The position numbers and the translations under genes were made by a program. A stretch of DNA of 39,633 nucleotides from a virus, in the IMG/VR virus record IMGVR_UViG_3300013104_000047, positions 1 through 39,633 of that record; one strand, 5' to 3'. Of the stretch, positions 27,949-36,431 are shown one piece after another; position 1 is the stretch's first letter, and every line of letters starts with the position of its first letter. The notes under the pieces are model-generated. The model was not told the DNA's origin, ran no database searches, and saw only the letters and a program-made list of their open reading frames with translations.

Positions 27949-30629
27949 CAGATCCTCCTAGCGCCGGCACGAGACCGATCTGATTCTTGAGCGAGACGGA
28001 ACTCGACCGTCTCGCCAGCGACACCCTGGATCATGCCGATCAGGGTGCCGTTGGAAGTAACGATCGGCGCGTTGAAACTGATCTGTGGTGCGACGGCCGA
28101 ACTGGACGCGTAACGGTCGGCGGCGTACATGCCACCACCCGCGTACCCATCGACACCAAGCCGTCGACCCGTCTCCTGCCAAATGTCCAACGACCGTGCA
28201 CGCTTCGCAGGCGCCAAAGGGATATACGCCTCCCCACCCGTCTCCGGTTCAGCCCACACACGGAACGACCCGGCAGGGGCGATCTGTGCAACGTGGTTCT
28301 CGCGCAGACCACCGTTCGCGTAGAAGTCCAGCAGACCGCCGTTCGCCTGAGCAACAGTTGCCCGCCCCGACTGCGAACCGCCCGAACTGCCACCGAACAA
28401 GGGCATACTGTTGACCAGGTTGATGACGTCCCGGATGGCCTGCTTCACACGGTCGAGGTTCGCCACCGCAGCCTCAGTGCCATTGAGCGTCACTGACGTC
28501 TGTACGGTCGCGGGAGTCGCAATGAGCTTGTCCGCGTACACCTGCGCCGCCTGCGCCGAATCACCAAGGGCAATACGGGCGTCGATGATCCGCTGACGCC
28601 CAGCATTCAAAGCGCCAGCGATCTCATCGTTCGTCCCACCCACCGCAGCAATCGCTGCAGCGTTCTCGTTCGCAGCACGAGCAGTGTCCAGCATCGCTGA
28701 CTGCGTCTGCCGTCCAGCCTCGGTCGTCACATCGAGCGACGCCGAACCAGCATCCAGATTCTCCTTCAGAGAATCGAACGCCTCGTAAAGTCCCGCCGTG
28801 GATTCCTCCACGTCGAACTGTGCCGAACCGAAGTTGCGGATGTCATCGGACAGGTCATTGACCGCGTCCGACGTCTCAACCGCGACGCCCTGGATCTGCT
28901 CGAGCGACTGCGCAGACTCGTCCGCAGCAGCGGCCTGATCCTGGAAATTGTCCTTACCAGTGTTCAGGTCGTTGTTGAGGTCGCGGATCGACTGTGACGC
29001 GAGGCCAGCCCGGACAGCGATGCCGTTGAAAATGTTTCCAGGCGTGTTGTTGGCGCCGATCTTCGACAAGACGTCGTCAAGAGCGTCGCCGCCCTCGATA
29101 ACCGCGTCCGTAAGTTCCTTCTGGCTAACACCAGCCTCCTTCGCCGCCTCGAACGCGCCCTTCTCAGCGAGCTTCTTGGCAACGAGGTCACGTGTGTAGT
29201 CCGTCAGTGCGCCTGTCGACTTGTCCAATGAATCCGAGAACTCGTTCGACTGCTGAACGGCTTCTGACTGACGTGCCGCCCAGATAGAGAAGGCGATACC
29301 GGCTGCAAGGAGCGCACCCGATGCGATGCCCAGACCGAGAGCAGCACGCCCACCACTGAGGTTGAGCGTCTGCATTGCCAGCTTGAACTCTGCGATCTTG
29401 GGCAGGGCGACTAGTGCGGCACCACCGACCAGCCCAATCACGGCGACGATTCCACCGAGAGCGAGACCAACACCGAGCACAGGGCCAGGAAGATCGCCGA
29501 TGGCGTCGACAACGCCAGTCGCGGACTGCACGATCTGGCGCAGCGAGTCGTTAGCCGCCGACCCAGTACGAATCAGCGCCGTGTCGAACGCCCCACCAAG
29601 CGCCTCAACGTCACCAGACAGGTTGTCGAGACGCTTCGCAGCCTGCTCCGACGCGTACCCCTGATCGTTGACCGCAGTCGTCCACTCGTCGATGCCCTCA
29701 GCGCCCTCGTTGTAGAGGACGTTTGCAGCACGAACAGCATCCGAACCGAAGATCACGGCCAGGGCAGCGTTGCGCTGCTCCGGCGTCAGAGACTTCAGGG
29801 AGTCCTTCAGGTTGCCGGCGAACGCAGACAGACCAACGAACTGACCCTGAGCGTCATACGCCGAAATGCCGAGCTCTTCCATCTTCGACTTCGCTTCCGC
29901 AGACTGCGGTGTGAGGCGCTGCAACATCGACTTGAACGACGTACCCGCATCCGACCCCAACAGTCCCGCAGACGCGAACGCAGCCAGCCCAGCAGTGGTC
30001 TCCTCGATTGACAGGCCCGTGCCCTCAGCAACCAGGCCAGCCTGGTTCAGGGCAGCGGACAGGTCAGTGACGTCACCCATCGCCTTGCCAGCACCAGCAG
30101 CGAGCAGGTCGGCGACGTGGGACATGTCCGTACCGCGAAGACCGAACGTCTTCAACGCCACCGCGGCGATACCAGCAGCCTCAGCAACACCGAGCCCGCC
30201 GGCCGCAGCCAGATCCAACGCCCCGTCGAGGCCACCGTCGAGGATGTCCTGCGTCGAAACGCCAGCCTTCCCCAACTCCTCAATCGCATTCGCAGCCTCA
30301 GTCGCCGAGAACACCGTCCGAGCACCAGCATCCAGCGCAGCCTCACGCAACCGGTTCATGTTGTCCGCGGACTCATTCGTCGCAGCCTCAACATTCGACA
30401 TCGCCTGGTCGAACTCCATGAACTTCGACACCGCGATACCCACAGCCACCGCGGCGATGGTGCCGATGGCGAGCATCGACTTGCCAACGGTGTCCATCGC
30501 CCTGGCCCGCTCGGCGGAAGATGCTGCAGCGTCACCAACCCGACGGGTGCTGTCTGCGGCCTGCTCCATGCCCTGCACGTACTCAGCGACCTGAGCGGTG
30601 AGGCGTACACGTACGACACGATCGGCCAC
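27948..30629 (-). CDS. Tape measure protein
   Basis: An 893-residue protein with long helical coiled-coil stretches, alanine-rich repeats, and a TP901/PhageMin_Tail-type N-terminal third (FMEFDQAMSNVEAATNE...RTVFSATEAANAIEELGKAG). A hydrophobic stretch lies near 380-430. At about 1.5 angstrom per residue it predicts a tail near 130 nm. GTG start with GGAG. It sets tail length and takes part in DNA ejection. Confidence 0.9.
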   Translation of the reverse strand: MADRVVRVRLTAQVAEYVQGMEQAADSTRRVGDAAASSAERARAMDTVGKSMLAIGTIAAVAVGIAVSKFMEFDQAMSNVEAATNESADNMNRLREAALDAGARTVFSATEAANAIEELGKAGVSTQDILDGGLDGALDLAAAGGLGVAEAAGIAAVALKTFGLRGTDMSHVADLLAAGAGKAMGDVTDLSAALNQAGLVAEGTGLSIEETTAGLAAFASAGLLGSDAGTSFKSMLQRLTPQSAEAKSKMEELGISAYDAQGQFVGLSAFAGNLKDSLKSLTPEQRNAALAVIFGSDAVRAANVLYNEGAEGIDEWTTAVNDQGYASEQAAKRLDNLSGDVEALGGAFDTALIRTGSAANDSLRQIVQSATGVVDAIGDLPGPVLGVGLALGGIVAVIGLVGGAALVALPKIAEFKLAMQTLNLSGGRAALGLGIASGALLAAGIAFSIWAARQSEAVQQSNEFSDSLDKSTGALTDYTRDLVAKKLAEKGAFEAAKEAGVSQKELTDAVIEGGDALDDVLSKIGANNTPGNIFNGIAVRAGLASQSIRDLNNDLNTGKDNFQDQAAAADESAQSLEQIQGVAVETSDAVNDLSDDIRNFGSAQFDVEESTAGLYEAFDSLKENLDAGSASLDVTTEAGRQTQSAMLDTARAANENAAAIAAVGGTNDEIAGALNAGRQRIIDARIALGDSAQAAQVYADKLIATPATVQTSVTLNGTEAAVANLDRVKQAIRDVINLVNSMPLFGGSSGGSQSGRATVAQANGGLLDFYANGGLRENHVAQIAPAGSFRVWAEPETGGEAYIPLAPAKRARSLDIWQETGRRLGVDGYAGGGMYAADRYASSSAVAPQISFNAPIVTSNGTLIGMIQGVAGETVEFRLAQESDRSRAGARRI

Positions 30630-30651
30630 GATTTCTCCGATCTGTCAGTGT

Positions 30652-31053
30652 TTAGGTTTGGTTCCGCTCTTCGCGGTGCACCCGGAAGATGAGGCCCGAC
30701 ATGTCGGCGCCCTCGTACTTCTTCCGGTACGCGTCTTCCGCGTTACGTTTCGCCTTCTCGGCGTAATCCACCGTCGGCACCGCATCCGCAACGAAACGGA
30801 CCGTGCCCTCCGGGTTGTTCGGGTCAGCATCAGGAGACGTCGTCTCCGGCATCAGGAACCCATGAGGCCCCAACTGCGACCGGTGAATCTCGTACGCCAG
30901 CAACAGAGACCGTTGCTCGTCGTCGAACTCCGGCTCAGGGAACAAAACCGTCCCCACCAGAACACCGTCCTCATAGACGTGCTCCGTCAACGTCGAAGGC
31001 TCCCACCCCCAAAGCCGCCGAGGGGCGACTCCGAGACGCGCGGCAAGAGCCAC
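30652..31053 (-). CDS. Tail assembly chaperone, frameshift half (gpT-like)
   Basis: This frame is -1 relative to the upstream chaperone. It resembles the T part of G/GT pairs (LAARLGVAPRRLWGWEPSTLTEH), followed by a charged tail. An isolated GTG start is possible, but the -1 frame is open back to a TGA just upstream of GGTAAAAG at 31085-31092. A fusion with the first chaperone is therefore more likely. Confidence 0.8.
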   Translation of the reverse strand: MALAARLGVAPRRLWGWEPSTLTEHVYEDGVLVGTVLFPEPEFDDEQRSLLLAYEIHRSQLGPHGFLMPETTSPDADPNNPEGTVRFVADAVPTVDYAEKAKRNAEDAYRKKYEGADMSGLIFRVHREERNQT

Positions 31054-31058
31054 ATCAG

Positions 31059-31658
31059 CTAGGAGCGCGTCGCTGCTCCTGAGGCTTTTACCAGTTCAGC
31101 GATACGCTTCTGCGTCGAATACTCGTTGAGCTCCCACACCGCATCCCGGATGTCCTGAACTTCCGTACCAGTCAGCCCCGCAAGCAGGTCACCCCACTCA
31201 TCGACAGGCTTCTGGTTGTGGATCGTCTTCTCTTCGACCTTCAACGTGATCTCTTCACCGTTGTCGATCACACACGCGTACGCGGCACCATCAGCATCCA
31301 CGTACCGGACAGCGGCCTCGCAGACACCGTCGATGTTGTACCCGTACTGCCGGTCAACCGGCGAGTCCAGTCGGGCAGGGTTCCGCGACGTCAGCCGCGC
31401 CCACACGTTCCCCGGGATGCGGCGGAACCGAAGCGTGATGAGACCGTCGTCGTCCTTGTACAGGGCGTCAATCTGCTCCTGAATCTCCTCAGCCGGCGAC
31501 TTCGACGCGAGCCGCTTGTCATCCCGGTTCCCGAGCTTCGCCAGCTCAGCCTCGAGCCGTTCACGCTCACCCTGCAGATGATCATCCAACAGCACCTGAA
31601 CATCTTTGAACGGGCGCGCATTCTTCCGCGCCGCCAACCGCTCCTGAAAAGTCACCAC
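31059..31658 (-). CDS. Tail assembly chaperone (gpG-like)
   Basis: A 199-residue protein between major tail and tape measure. Charged helical N-terminus, then LRFRRIPGNVWARLTSRNPAR typical of chaperones, and a helical C-terminus. The start is GTG after AAGGAG. Near its 3' end the sequence GGTAAAAG (31085-31092) precedes a long open -1 frame. Confidence 0.8.
   Translation of the reverse strand: MVTFQERLAARKNARPFKDVQVLLDDHLQGERERLEAELAKLGNRDDKRLASKSPAEEIQEQIDALYKDDDGLITLRFRRIPGNVWARLTSRNPARLDSPVDRQYGYNIDGVCEAAVRYVDADGAAYACVIDNGEEITLKVEEKTIHNQKPVDEWGDLLAGLTGTEVQDIRDAVWELNEYSTQKRIAELVKASGAATRS
31085..31092 (-). promoter_or_regulatory. Probable -1 ribosomal frameshift site
   Basis: Minus-strand GGTAAAAG with zero-frame codons GTA AAA. 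The -1 frame has a TGA just upstream and then stays open through the gpT-like frame, so the shift must happen in this short overlap. A non-ideal heptamer, but the only A-rich site there. Confidence 0.5.
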
Positions 31659-31698
31659 AGTGTTACTCCTTCACCAGATTCACCAGATGTAGTTGAGA

Positions 31699-31735
31699 CC
31701 TGCGCGGGCGGCTCTGGTGGGACCGCCCGCGCAGG
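31699..31735. terminator. Very stable stem-loop after major tail gene
   Basis: A perfect 13-base GC-rich stem (CCTGCGCGGGCGG/CCGCCCGCGCAGG, loop 11) five bases beyond the major tail stop. No U-run, so it may stabilise the major tail mRNA or partly terminate. Confidence 0.65.
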
Positions 31736-31740
31736 AGCTG

Positions 31741-32232
31741 TTACGCGACAGTCAGCGCGTCGTCCTCCGGGATACCGGTGACGTAGAACGACTGCGTGAT
31801 CGTCTGGATCCCATTCGCAGTCGGAGCATCCTTACGCTGCTTACCAGCCAGCACAGGGATGACATCGACCTTCTGACCGACCGCCCAATCCGTAGCATTC
31901 GGCAGGCTGTACCGGGCCACAATGAACCCCGACGTACCCTCCACCAGCGCCGGACGCGCCACCTCAGAGGTGCCGCCGTACACGTACTGCAGCTCAAGCG
32001 TCTGAGACGACGTACCAGGACGCGACAGGGTGATCTTCAGCGTCAGCCGAGGGTCATCGATCGAGTTCTCCGTGATCGCACGGTTGAACCCAGACGGGGT
32101 CAGCGAGTACGTCAGAGCCTTCGTGGTTCCTGCCGCCAGAACGGCGACAGACTTGGCATTTCCAGACGGCACGAAAGCAATCCGGAGATTGCCATCGGAC
32201 GCTACTGATGCTTCAGCGGTTTCAAGCGCCAT
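31741..32232 (-). CDS. Major tail protein
   Basis: A 163-residue beta-rich protein immediately before the chaperone pair, the standard position. A mostly beta fold (LTLKITLSRPGTSSQTLELQYVYGG; GFIVARYSLPN) fits tail-tube proteins. AAGGAG precedes the ATG. The strong stem-loop after it fits high expression. Confidence 0.85.
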   Translation of the reverse strand: MALETAEASVASDGNLRIAFVPSGNAKSVAVLAAGTTKALTYSLTPSGFNRAITENSIDDPRLTLKITLSRPGTSSQTLELQYVYGGTSEVARPALVEGTSGFIVARYSLPNATDWAVGQKVDVIPVLAGKQRKDAPTANGIQTITQSFYVTGIPEDDALTVA

Positions 32233-32383
32233 CAGTGATCTCCTTCTTCTTGTGTGCCGCGGACGCGGCCTTACTCACGGGAGGTTTCTCCGTGAAGTCA
32301 TCGGGCCAACGGTCGAGCCATTCGCGACTCACTCGGGCCTCGTTTCCGTCGTTGTCGTAGACGGTCACGATCTCTGCAGACAT
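32222..32383 (-). CDS. Small head-tail region protein, 53 aa
   Basis: A short gene with a strong AAGGAG site. It begins MSAEIVTVYDNDGNEARV, a beta-hairpin, followed by SREWLDRWPDDF and a lysine-rich tail. It overlaps the start of major tail by 11 bases. Small proteins at this position occur in related phages; role unknown. Confidence 0.65.
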   Translation of the reverse strand: MSAEIVTVYDNDGNEARVSREWLDRWPDDFTEKPPVSKAASAAHKKKEITDGA

Positions 32384-32404
32384 CGGGTCTCCTTAAACAC
32401 GAAA

Positions 32405-32423
32405 ACCCCGCACAAGGCGGGGT
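32405..32423 (-). terminator. Intrinsic terminator
   Basis: Minus strand ACCCCGC/GCGGGGT stem with CTTGT loop followed by TTTTC, after the tail terminator-like gene. It would partly separate head-connector from tail transcripts. Confidence 0.75.
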
Positions 32424-32439
32424 AAATAGATGGGTTAGG

Positions 32440-32859
32440 TCAGGGTCGCCGGGACCAGAACGACAACTCGAACCGGGCGTAGTAGAGGGGCGGGAGGATC
32501 TTCGAGTCGCTATCGACCGGATCGACGGACACTCGAATGGGGTCGCATCTGCGACCAACAACCTCGGGTCGCTGACCCATGATCTGAGCGACAACTCGGT
32601 CGATCACGTACAGCACGCCGAGAGGGTCAACTGCAACCGCCTGACCGTCGTACACGTACTCAGCATCCGAAGCCATGTCCTGGTTCTTCGACAGCCGCCC
32701 GTCGTCGATCGTCTCCGGGCCAGCCGGCCACAGGATCACATAGGAACCTCGGTACGGCGTGCCATCAGCGCTCCGCTTCATCGCATCCGAAACGTCGAGC
32801 ACAGGATCGCGCTGGATCATCGACTTCACAGCGACAAAATGCGGGCTACTCCAAGGCAT
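32440..32859 (-). CDS. Tail terminator-like protein
   Basis: A 139-residue protein at the position of tail terminator/completion proteins, before major tail. It has GTPYRGSYVILWPAG, LGVLYVIDRVVAQIMGQRP and CDPIRVSVDP, a pattern frequent in actinophage connectors. It overlaps the upstream gene by 14 bases. Confidence 0.65.
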   Translation of the reverse strand: MPWSSPHFVAVKSMIQRDPVLDVSDAMKRSADGTPYRGSYVILWPAGPETIDDGRLSKNQDMASDAEYVYDGQAVAVDPLGVLYVIDRVVAQIMGQRPEVVGRRCDPIRVSVDPVDSDSKILPPLYYARFELSFWSRRP

Positions 32860-33238
32860 CAGCCACCGCCCGCTCTAGACCACGCTGGAAATCATCCTCA
32901 TTCTTCCGGGCAGCCTTCTGACCCGACTTCTGCGGACGAGCACCAACACCACCAGGCGCATCCTCCAAGATGCCAAGAGAACCCTGACCGCCGACGCGAG
33001 GACCGACCTCAGCGCCGATCTCACCATCACTGAGCTCCATCGTGTAATCGATCGCGCTCGGGTAGTTCTTCGCCTGCCCCGGGTTCTGCCGGCGCGCATC
33101 ATCACGCCAGTCGTCCTTCACATGACGGGCCGTGATCTCCACCGCCTGCCTGATCTTCGGCAGCGCCGCTTGTGGTGCGTCCTCGATCGTGGCAGCGAGA
33201 CTCAGTACCTCAGAGAAATCGAACTCGATGCTCGCCAT
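32846..33238 (-). CDS. Head-tail connector (HK97 gp10-like)
   Basis: A 130-residue helical protein. LPKIRQAVEITARHVKDDWRDDA and YPSAIDYTM match the gp10-like connector family, followed by GPRVGGQGSLGILEDA and a helical end. Correct place between stopper and terminator. Confidence 0.75.
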   Translation of the reverse strand: MASIEFDFSEVLSLAATIEDAPQAALPKIRQAVEITARHVKDDWRDDARRQNPGQAKNYPSAIDYTMELSDGEIGAEVGPRVGGQGSLGILEDAPGGVGARPQKSGQKAARKNEDDFQRGLERAVADALE

Positions 33239-33246
33239 GACAGCTC

Positions 33247-33654
33247 CTAGCTGATCTCTTCCACCGGAAACCGATGCGCGGTCGTCTGGCCGGCCTGCGG
33301 ACGACCAGTCACCCGGAACAGACGACCCACCAGCGTCGGATCCTCCGAAGCAGTGACCTGCACCCGGTCGTCTGTGCGAACCGTTGGCGCCGCACCGAAC
33401 GGCACATGTACCTCCGGCGACTGCAGGGCAATCAGCTGCGTTCCCTGGTCGCGGTCCTGCACGTTCAACGTCCGGTACTTGATCCGCGCCACCGTCGTAG
33501 CGACCGTCTCGCGAACCTCAACAACCTCGAGCGTGTCAGGATCCGTCGTCACCTCACCGGTCACCCGTGAGAACGTGACAGTCTCCTTCATCCGCGACTC
33601 AGCCTGCCCCCGAAGGAACGGCAAAGTCGCGTCGATGTCCTGCCCGAGACTCAC
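33247..33654 (-). CDS. Head-tail stopper-like protein
   Basis: A 135-residue beta-rich protein (ETVATTVARIKYRTLN; RTDDRVQVTASEDP; GRLFRVTGRP), typical of phage stopper proteins in this position. GTG start overlapping the upstream stop as GTGA. Confidence 0.7.
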   Translation of the reverse strand: MSLGQDIDATLPFLRGQAESRMKETVTFSRVTGEVTTDPDTLEVVEVRETVATTVARIKYRTLNVQDRDQGTQLIALQSPEVHVPFGAAPTVRTDDRVQVTASEDPTLVGRLFRVTGRPQAGQTTAHRFPVEEIS

Positions 33655-34124
33655 AGCTCGCCACCCTCATAGATGGGCGTGCCGGCGATGTCCACCCCGC
33701 ACGAGCAGTACAGGGCGCCGAACATCGACGCACACCACGGAAGGTGGATGTTGGCGAACCCGAGCATGTCGACAGCGAACGCGCCAGATGTCTCGTCCAG
33801 CAGACCCAGGAACGTCCACCACTCATCGACCGTCACACGGCCGCGGCCCGACTGAAACGTCTTCGACGTCGAACCGTCATCCACCGAGACGGTTACCTGC
33901 GTGGCATCATCCGGCTTCTTGACGTGCGACACAACAGCCTGCCGCACCGCGTAATCGACCTTCGCCTCATCAACCTCACGAGGCGGCGTGAACGAAACAC
34001 GTCGATCCTCGATCAGCATGTACGCGTCGTCGATCCACATCTGCCACTGCTGTTCCTGGGCAGAGTCGGGTTCGGGGGCGGCCTGCCCAAGAGCAACCGC
34101 AATCGTGCTGGGAGTCACAGCCAT
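33651..34124 (-). CDS. Head-tail adaptor-like protein
   Basis: A 157-residue protein. The N-terminal half is the gp6-like helical connector (QMWIDDAYMLIEDR; VDYAVRQAVVSHVKKPD). An unusual C-terminal extension (about 105-157) contains three cysteines (WCASMFGALYCSCG). AAGGGGG precedes the ATG. Confidence 0.75.
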   Translation of the reverse strand: MAVTPSTIAVALGQAAPEPDSAQEQQWQMWIDDAYMLIEDRRVSFTPPREVDEAKVDYAVRQAVVSHVKKPDDATQVTVSVDDGSTSKTFQSGRGRVTVDEWWTFLGLLDETSGAFAVDMLGFANIHLPWCASMFGALYCSCGVDIAGTPIYEGGEL

Positions 34125-34142
34125 GACCGCCCCCTTACCTAG

Positions 34143-34298
34143 TTAGACGTTCTCGATCGACTGTTCGGACTTCTTCGGTCGACCAGGACCACGCTTGACG
34201 GGACCGTCAGCGGGCTCCCACCCATCCGTGAACCGGTCATCCTTCGAGTCGTCAACCGAGACGACCACTCCGGTGCTCGAGTTTCTGAACCTAGACAT
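34143..34298 (-). CDS. Small conserved protein after capsid, 51 aa
   Basis: It begins MSRFRNSSTGVVVSVDDSKD and ends with a basic region (KRGPGRPKKSE). This RFRN...VVxV pattern is a small protein often found directly after capsid in actinophages. It overlaps the capsid stop by eight bases. Role unknown; perhaps capsid decoration or connector. Confidence 0.7.
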   Translation of the reverse strand: MSRFRNSSTGVVVSVDDSKDDRFTDGWEPADGPVKRGPGRPKKSEQSIENV

Positions 34299-35208
34299 TC
34301 GCGACCGCATCCTTCACAGTGGCGAACGCGTCGAGGTCCATGACCGCCCAGCCGTAGACGATCTCGGCGCGCAGAGCGATCTGGTTCTTGCGCTTGAGGT
34401 CACCGAGACCGTCCGGGTCGCCGTAGCGGATGAGCTCGACGGGGATGTCCTTCTGGACACCCCAGCGGAACGCATCCCACTGACCGACGATCGCCTTCAC
34501 GTTCGTGTTCGCGGAAGCCTCCGGGAGACCCGACACGGTGCTCGAGGAGAACGCAGGAAGACCCTCGAACGCGGTGACGTTCGAACCGAAGCCGAGCTCC
34601 GGGTACTTCTTGCGGCCGTCCGCGTAGCGCGACGTTGCGATGGTCCACGCGTAGGTGGGATCGAACGCGACACCATTGGGGATGTACCCGTCAGCGATGA
34701 CCAGGCCGGCGGCCTGCTCGATCACGAGGTCCGGGGTGGTCAGCGTCGCCGTGGTGATCTCGACCGAGTTGGTCGTGGTCGCGATGCGGTCGCCTGCGAC
34801 GATCGAAGCGGCCACGGTGCCCGCGAGCGGGTTGATGCCGTGGAAGCCACCGAGGTCGAGGGCGCGCGCGAGCGCAAGGCCACCCTCGTCAGCGAGCGTC
34901 TGCAGCACACCAAGCTGGTACGCCTCGTCAGCCCACTGGACTTCCTCGTTGAACCGCATCGTCACCTGGAACTTGTGCGGCGTCGCGATCTTCGTACCGA
35001 ACGTGCCGTTCGTGTCGGCCTTGTTGGCGCCTTCAGCGACCAGCTCAGCCTTCGGGCGACCGGTGAGGGTCATGTAGGTGACCTCACCGAACTGCTGCGG
35101 CTCAGAGTCCGACAGGACCGCGATCGCAGAGCCCTGCTGGGCCTTCTTGAACATGCCGGCGGCGATGTTCTTCGGGAGAGTGATTCCCGAGGTGGCAAGA
35201 ACTGCCAT
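34291..35208 (-). CDS. Major capsid protein, HK97 fold
   Basis: A 305-residue capsid protein with no large N-terminal delta domain. E-loop and P-domain features are suggested by FGEVTYMTLTGRPKAELVAEG, FNEEVQWADEAYQ and a C-terminal NQIALRAEIVYGWAV, common at the end of HK97-like capsids. Follows a separate scaffold. Confidence 0.85.
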   Translation of the reverse strand: MAVLATSGITLPKNIAAGMFKKAQQGSAIAVLSDSEPQQFGEVTYMTLTGRPKAELVAEGANKADTNGTFGTKIATPHKFQVTMRFNEEVQWADEAYQLGVLQTLADEGGLALARALDLGGFHGINPLAGTVAASIVAGDRIATTTNSVEITTATLTTPDLVIEQAAGLVIADGYIPNGVAFDPTYAWTIATSRYADGRKKYPELGFGSNVTAFEGLPAFSSSTVSGLPEASANTNVKAIVGQWDAFRWGVQKDIPVELIRYGDPDGLGDLKRKNQIALRAEIVYGWAVMDLDAFATVKDAVANV

Positions 35209-35226
35209 GATGATCTTCCTTTACGT

Positions 35227-35697
35227 TTAGTCGCGCGGTGAGAACAGCTCAGTCACGAACGCGGAGTCCGTGCTGGGCTGAGGCCGCGGCGAGTTGCCTT
35301 CATTGGGGACGTGCAGCCCGTTGCTGCCCTGATCTCCCCGGAACTGGATGAGCGCGTCCGCGAACTTCGCCAGATCCTCAGCGCTACCACTGGCAGGACC
35401 AGCGAGCAAAGCAGTGGGGACCGACTTAGTTGCGGCCACTTCGGCACGTGTCGAGCGGGCCTCGAGCTCCTCTGCGCGCTTCTCAGCAGCAGCGAGACGT
35501 TCGGCTGACTTCTCGGCTTCCGTCTTGTCTCGGTCCTCGAACTCCTTGAGGCGCTTCTCCGCGGCAGCTCGAGCTTCGCGCTCAGCTTTCAGTGCGGACA
35601 GCCCCGTCTCGCCCAGAGGGGCATCCTCGACCGTGTCAGTCGGGGTTTCGGGGGATTCAACGGCCTCAGTCGGAGTGTCGGTGATCGTGTCGGACAT
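35227..35697 (-). CDS. Scaffolding protein
   Basis: A 156-residue protein, glutamate/alanine/lysine-rich with a coiled coil over about 35-95 (EREARAAAEKRLKEFEDRDK) and a proline-rich C-terminus, as in phage scaffolds. Two adjacent ATGs (35700 and 35697); spacing from AAAGG favours the second. Directly before capsid. Confidence 0.8.
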   Translation of the reverse strand: MSDTITDTPTEAVESPETPTDTVEDAPLGETGLSALKAEREARAAAEKRLKEFEDRDKTEAEKSAERLAAAEKRAEELEARSTRAEVAATKSVPTALLAGPASGSAEDLAKFADALIQFRGDQGSNGLHVPNEGNSPRPQPSTDSAFVTELFSPRD

Positions 35698-35768
35698 CAT
35701 GTGCCTTTCGTGGGGCGGCATCGCGCCGCGTGAATCCAGCAGCCATCGCAGCTGTGGAAGATGTTTGG

Positions 35769-36431
35769 CTAGGAGTAGAACTCCTCGAGGTACTGGCGCA
35801 GCTCAGCACGCTGCTCAGGCGACCGTGAACGGCGGGAAGCGCGGTACTGAAGCACCGAAGCCTCAACACCCGTGTCGTTCGTCGTGAACACCGGTTGCGC
35901 GACGCAGTGGCAGTTGGTATGGGAAGCGAACCGAGCCGTATCCGACTTGTACACAGCGCCCCGGTCGGCCAACATCCGACAGAACGGACACCCGCCGGCA
36001 GTCACCCGACGCCAACCCACAGCATCAGGGTCATTGGACCGGTTCGTAGTGATCGTGTCCCGATACGGCCTGGCCGTTTCGAGCTGCACCACTTCGGCAA
36101 GACGGGCATCAACCGAATCGCCCGAATCGTCGAACCACGGCGACGCAGCCCAAGCGATCGAACGACGAATCTTCACCGTTCGGTCCTCGATCACCGCCTC
36201 AGCAGTGAACCGCGACCGAACCTCAGCGAGCTCGCGCTCCTCCTCGTAGAAGTCCGCAGCCAACGCCGCCGAACCTTCCGAGTAGTACCCGATCAGCTCA
36301 GGAACACCATCGAGCAACGCCAGCCGTCGCACCTCAGGCGACCCCGCAACACGGTTCGCGAGATCCGTCGCATACGCGACAGCCTCAGCCGTAACCAGTT
36401 GCAGAGCCGCACGAGACTCACGCGCCGACAT
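35769..36431 (-). CDS. MuF-like head morphogenesis protein
   Basis: A 220-residue protein after portal. The C-terminal domain has CPFC (148-151) and HTNCHC (171-176), the metal-binding signature of MuF-like minor head proteins. The helical N-terminus contacts portal. It overlaps portal by 14 bases. Confidence 0.8.
   Translation of the reverse strand: MSARESRAALQLVTAEAVAYATDLANRVAGSPEVRRLALLDGVPELIGYYSEGSAALAADFYEEERELAEVRSRFTAEAVIEDRTVKIRRSIAWAASPWFDDSGDSVDARLAEVVQLETARPYRDTITTNRSNDPDAVGWRRVTAGGCPFCRMLADRGAVYKSDTARFASHTNCHCVAQPVFTTNDTGVEASVLQYRASRRSRSPEQRAELRQYLEEFYS

Noticed and set aside
34195-35241. Long plus-strand open frame opposite the major capsid gene
   Set aside because: Composition is that of an antisense shadow; the capsid reading on the minus strand is clearly real.
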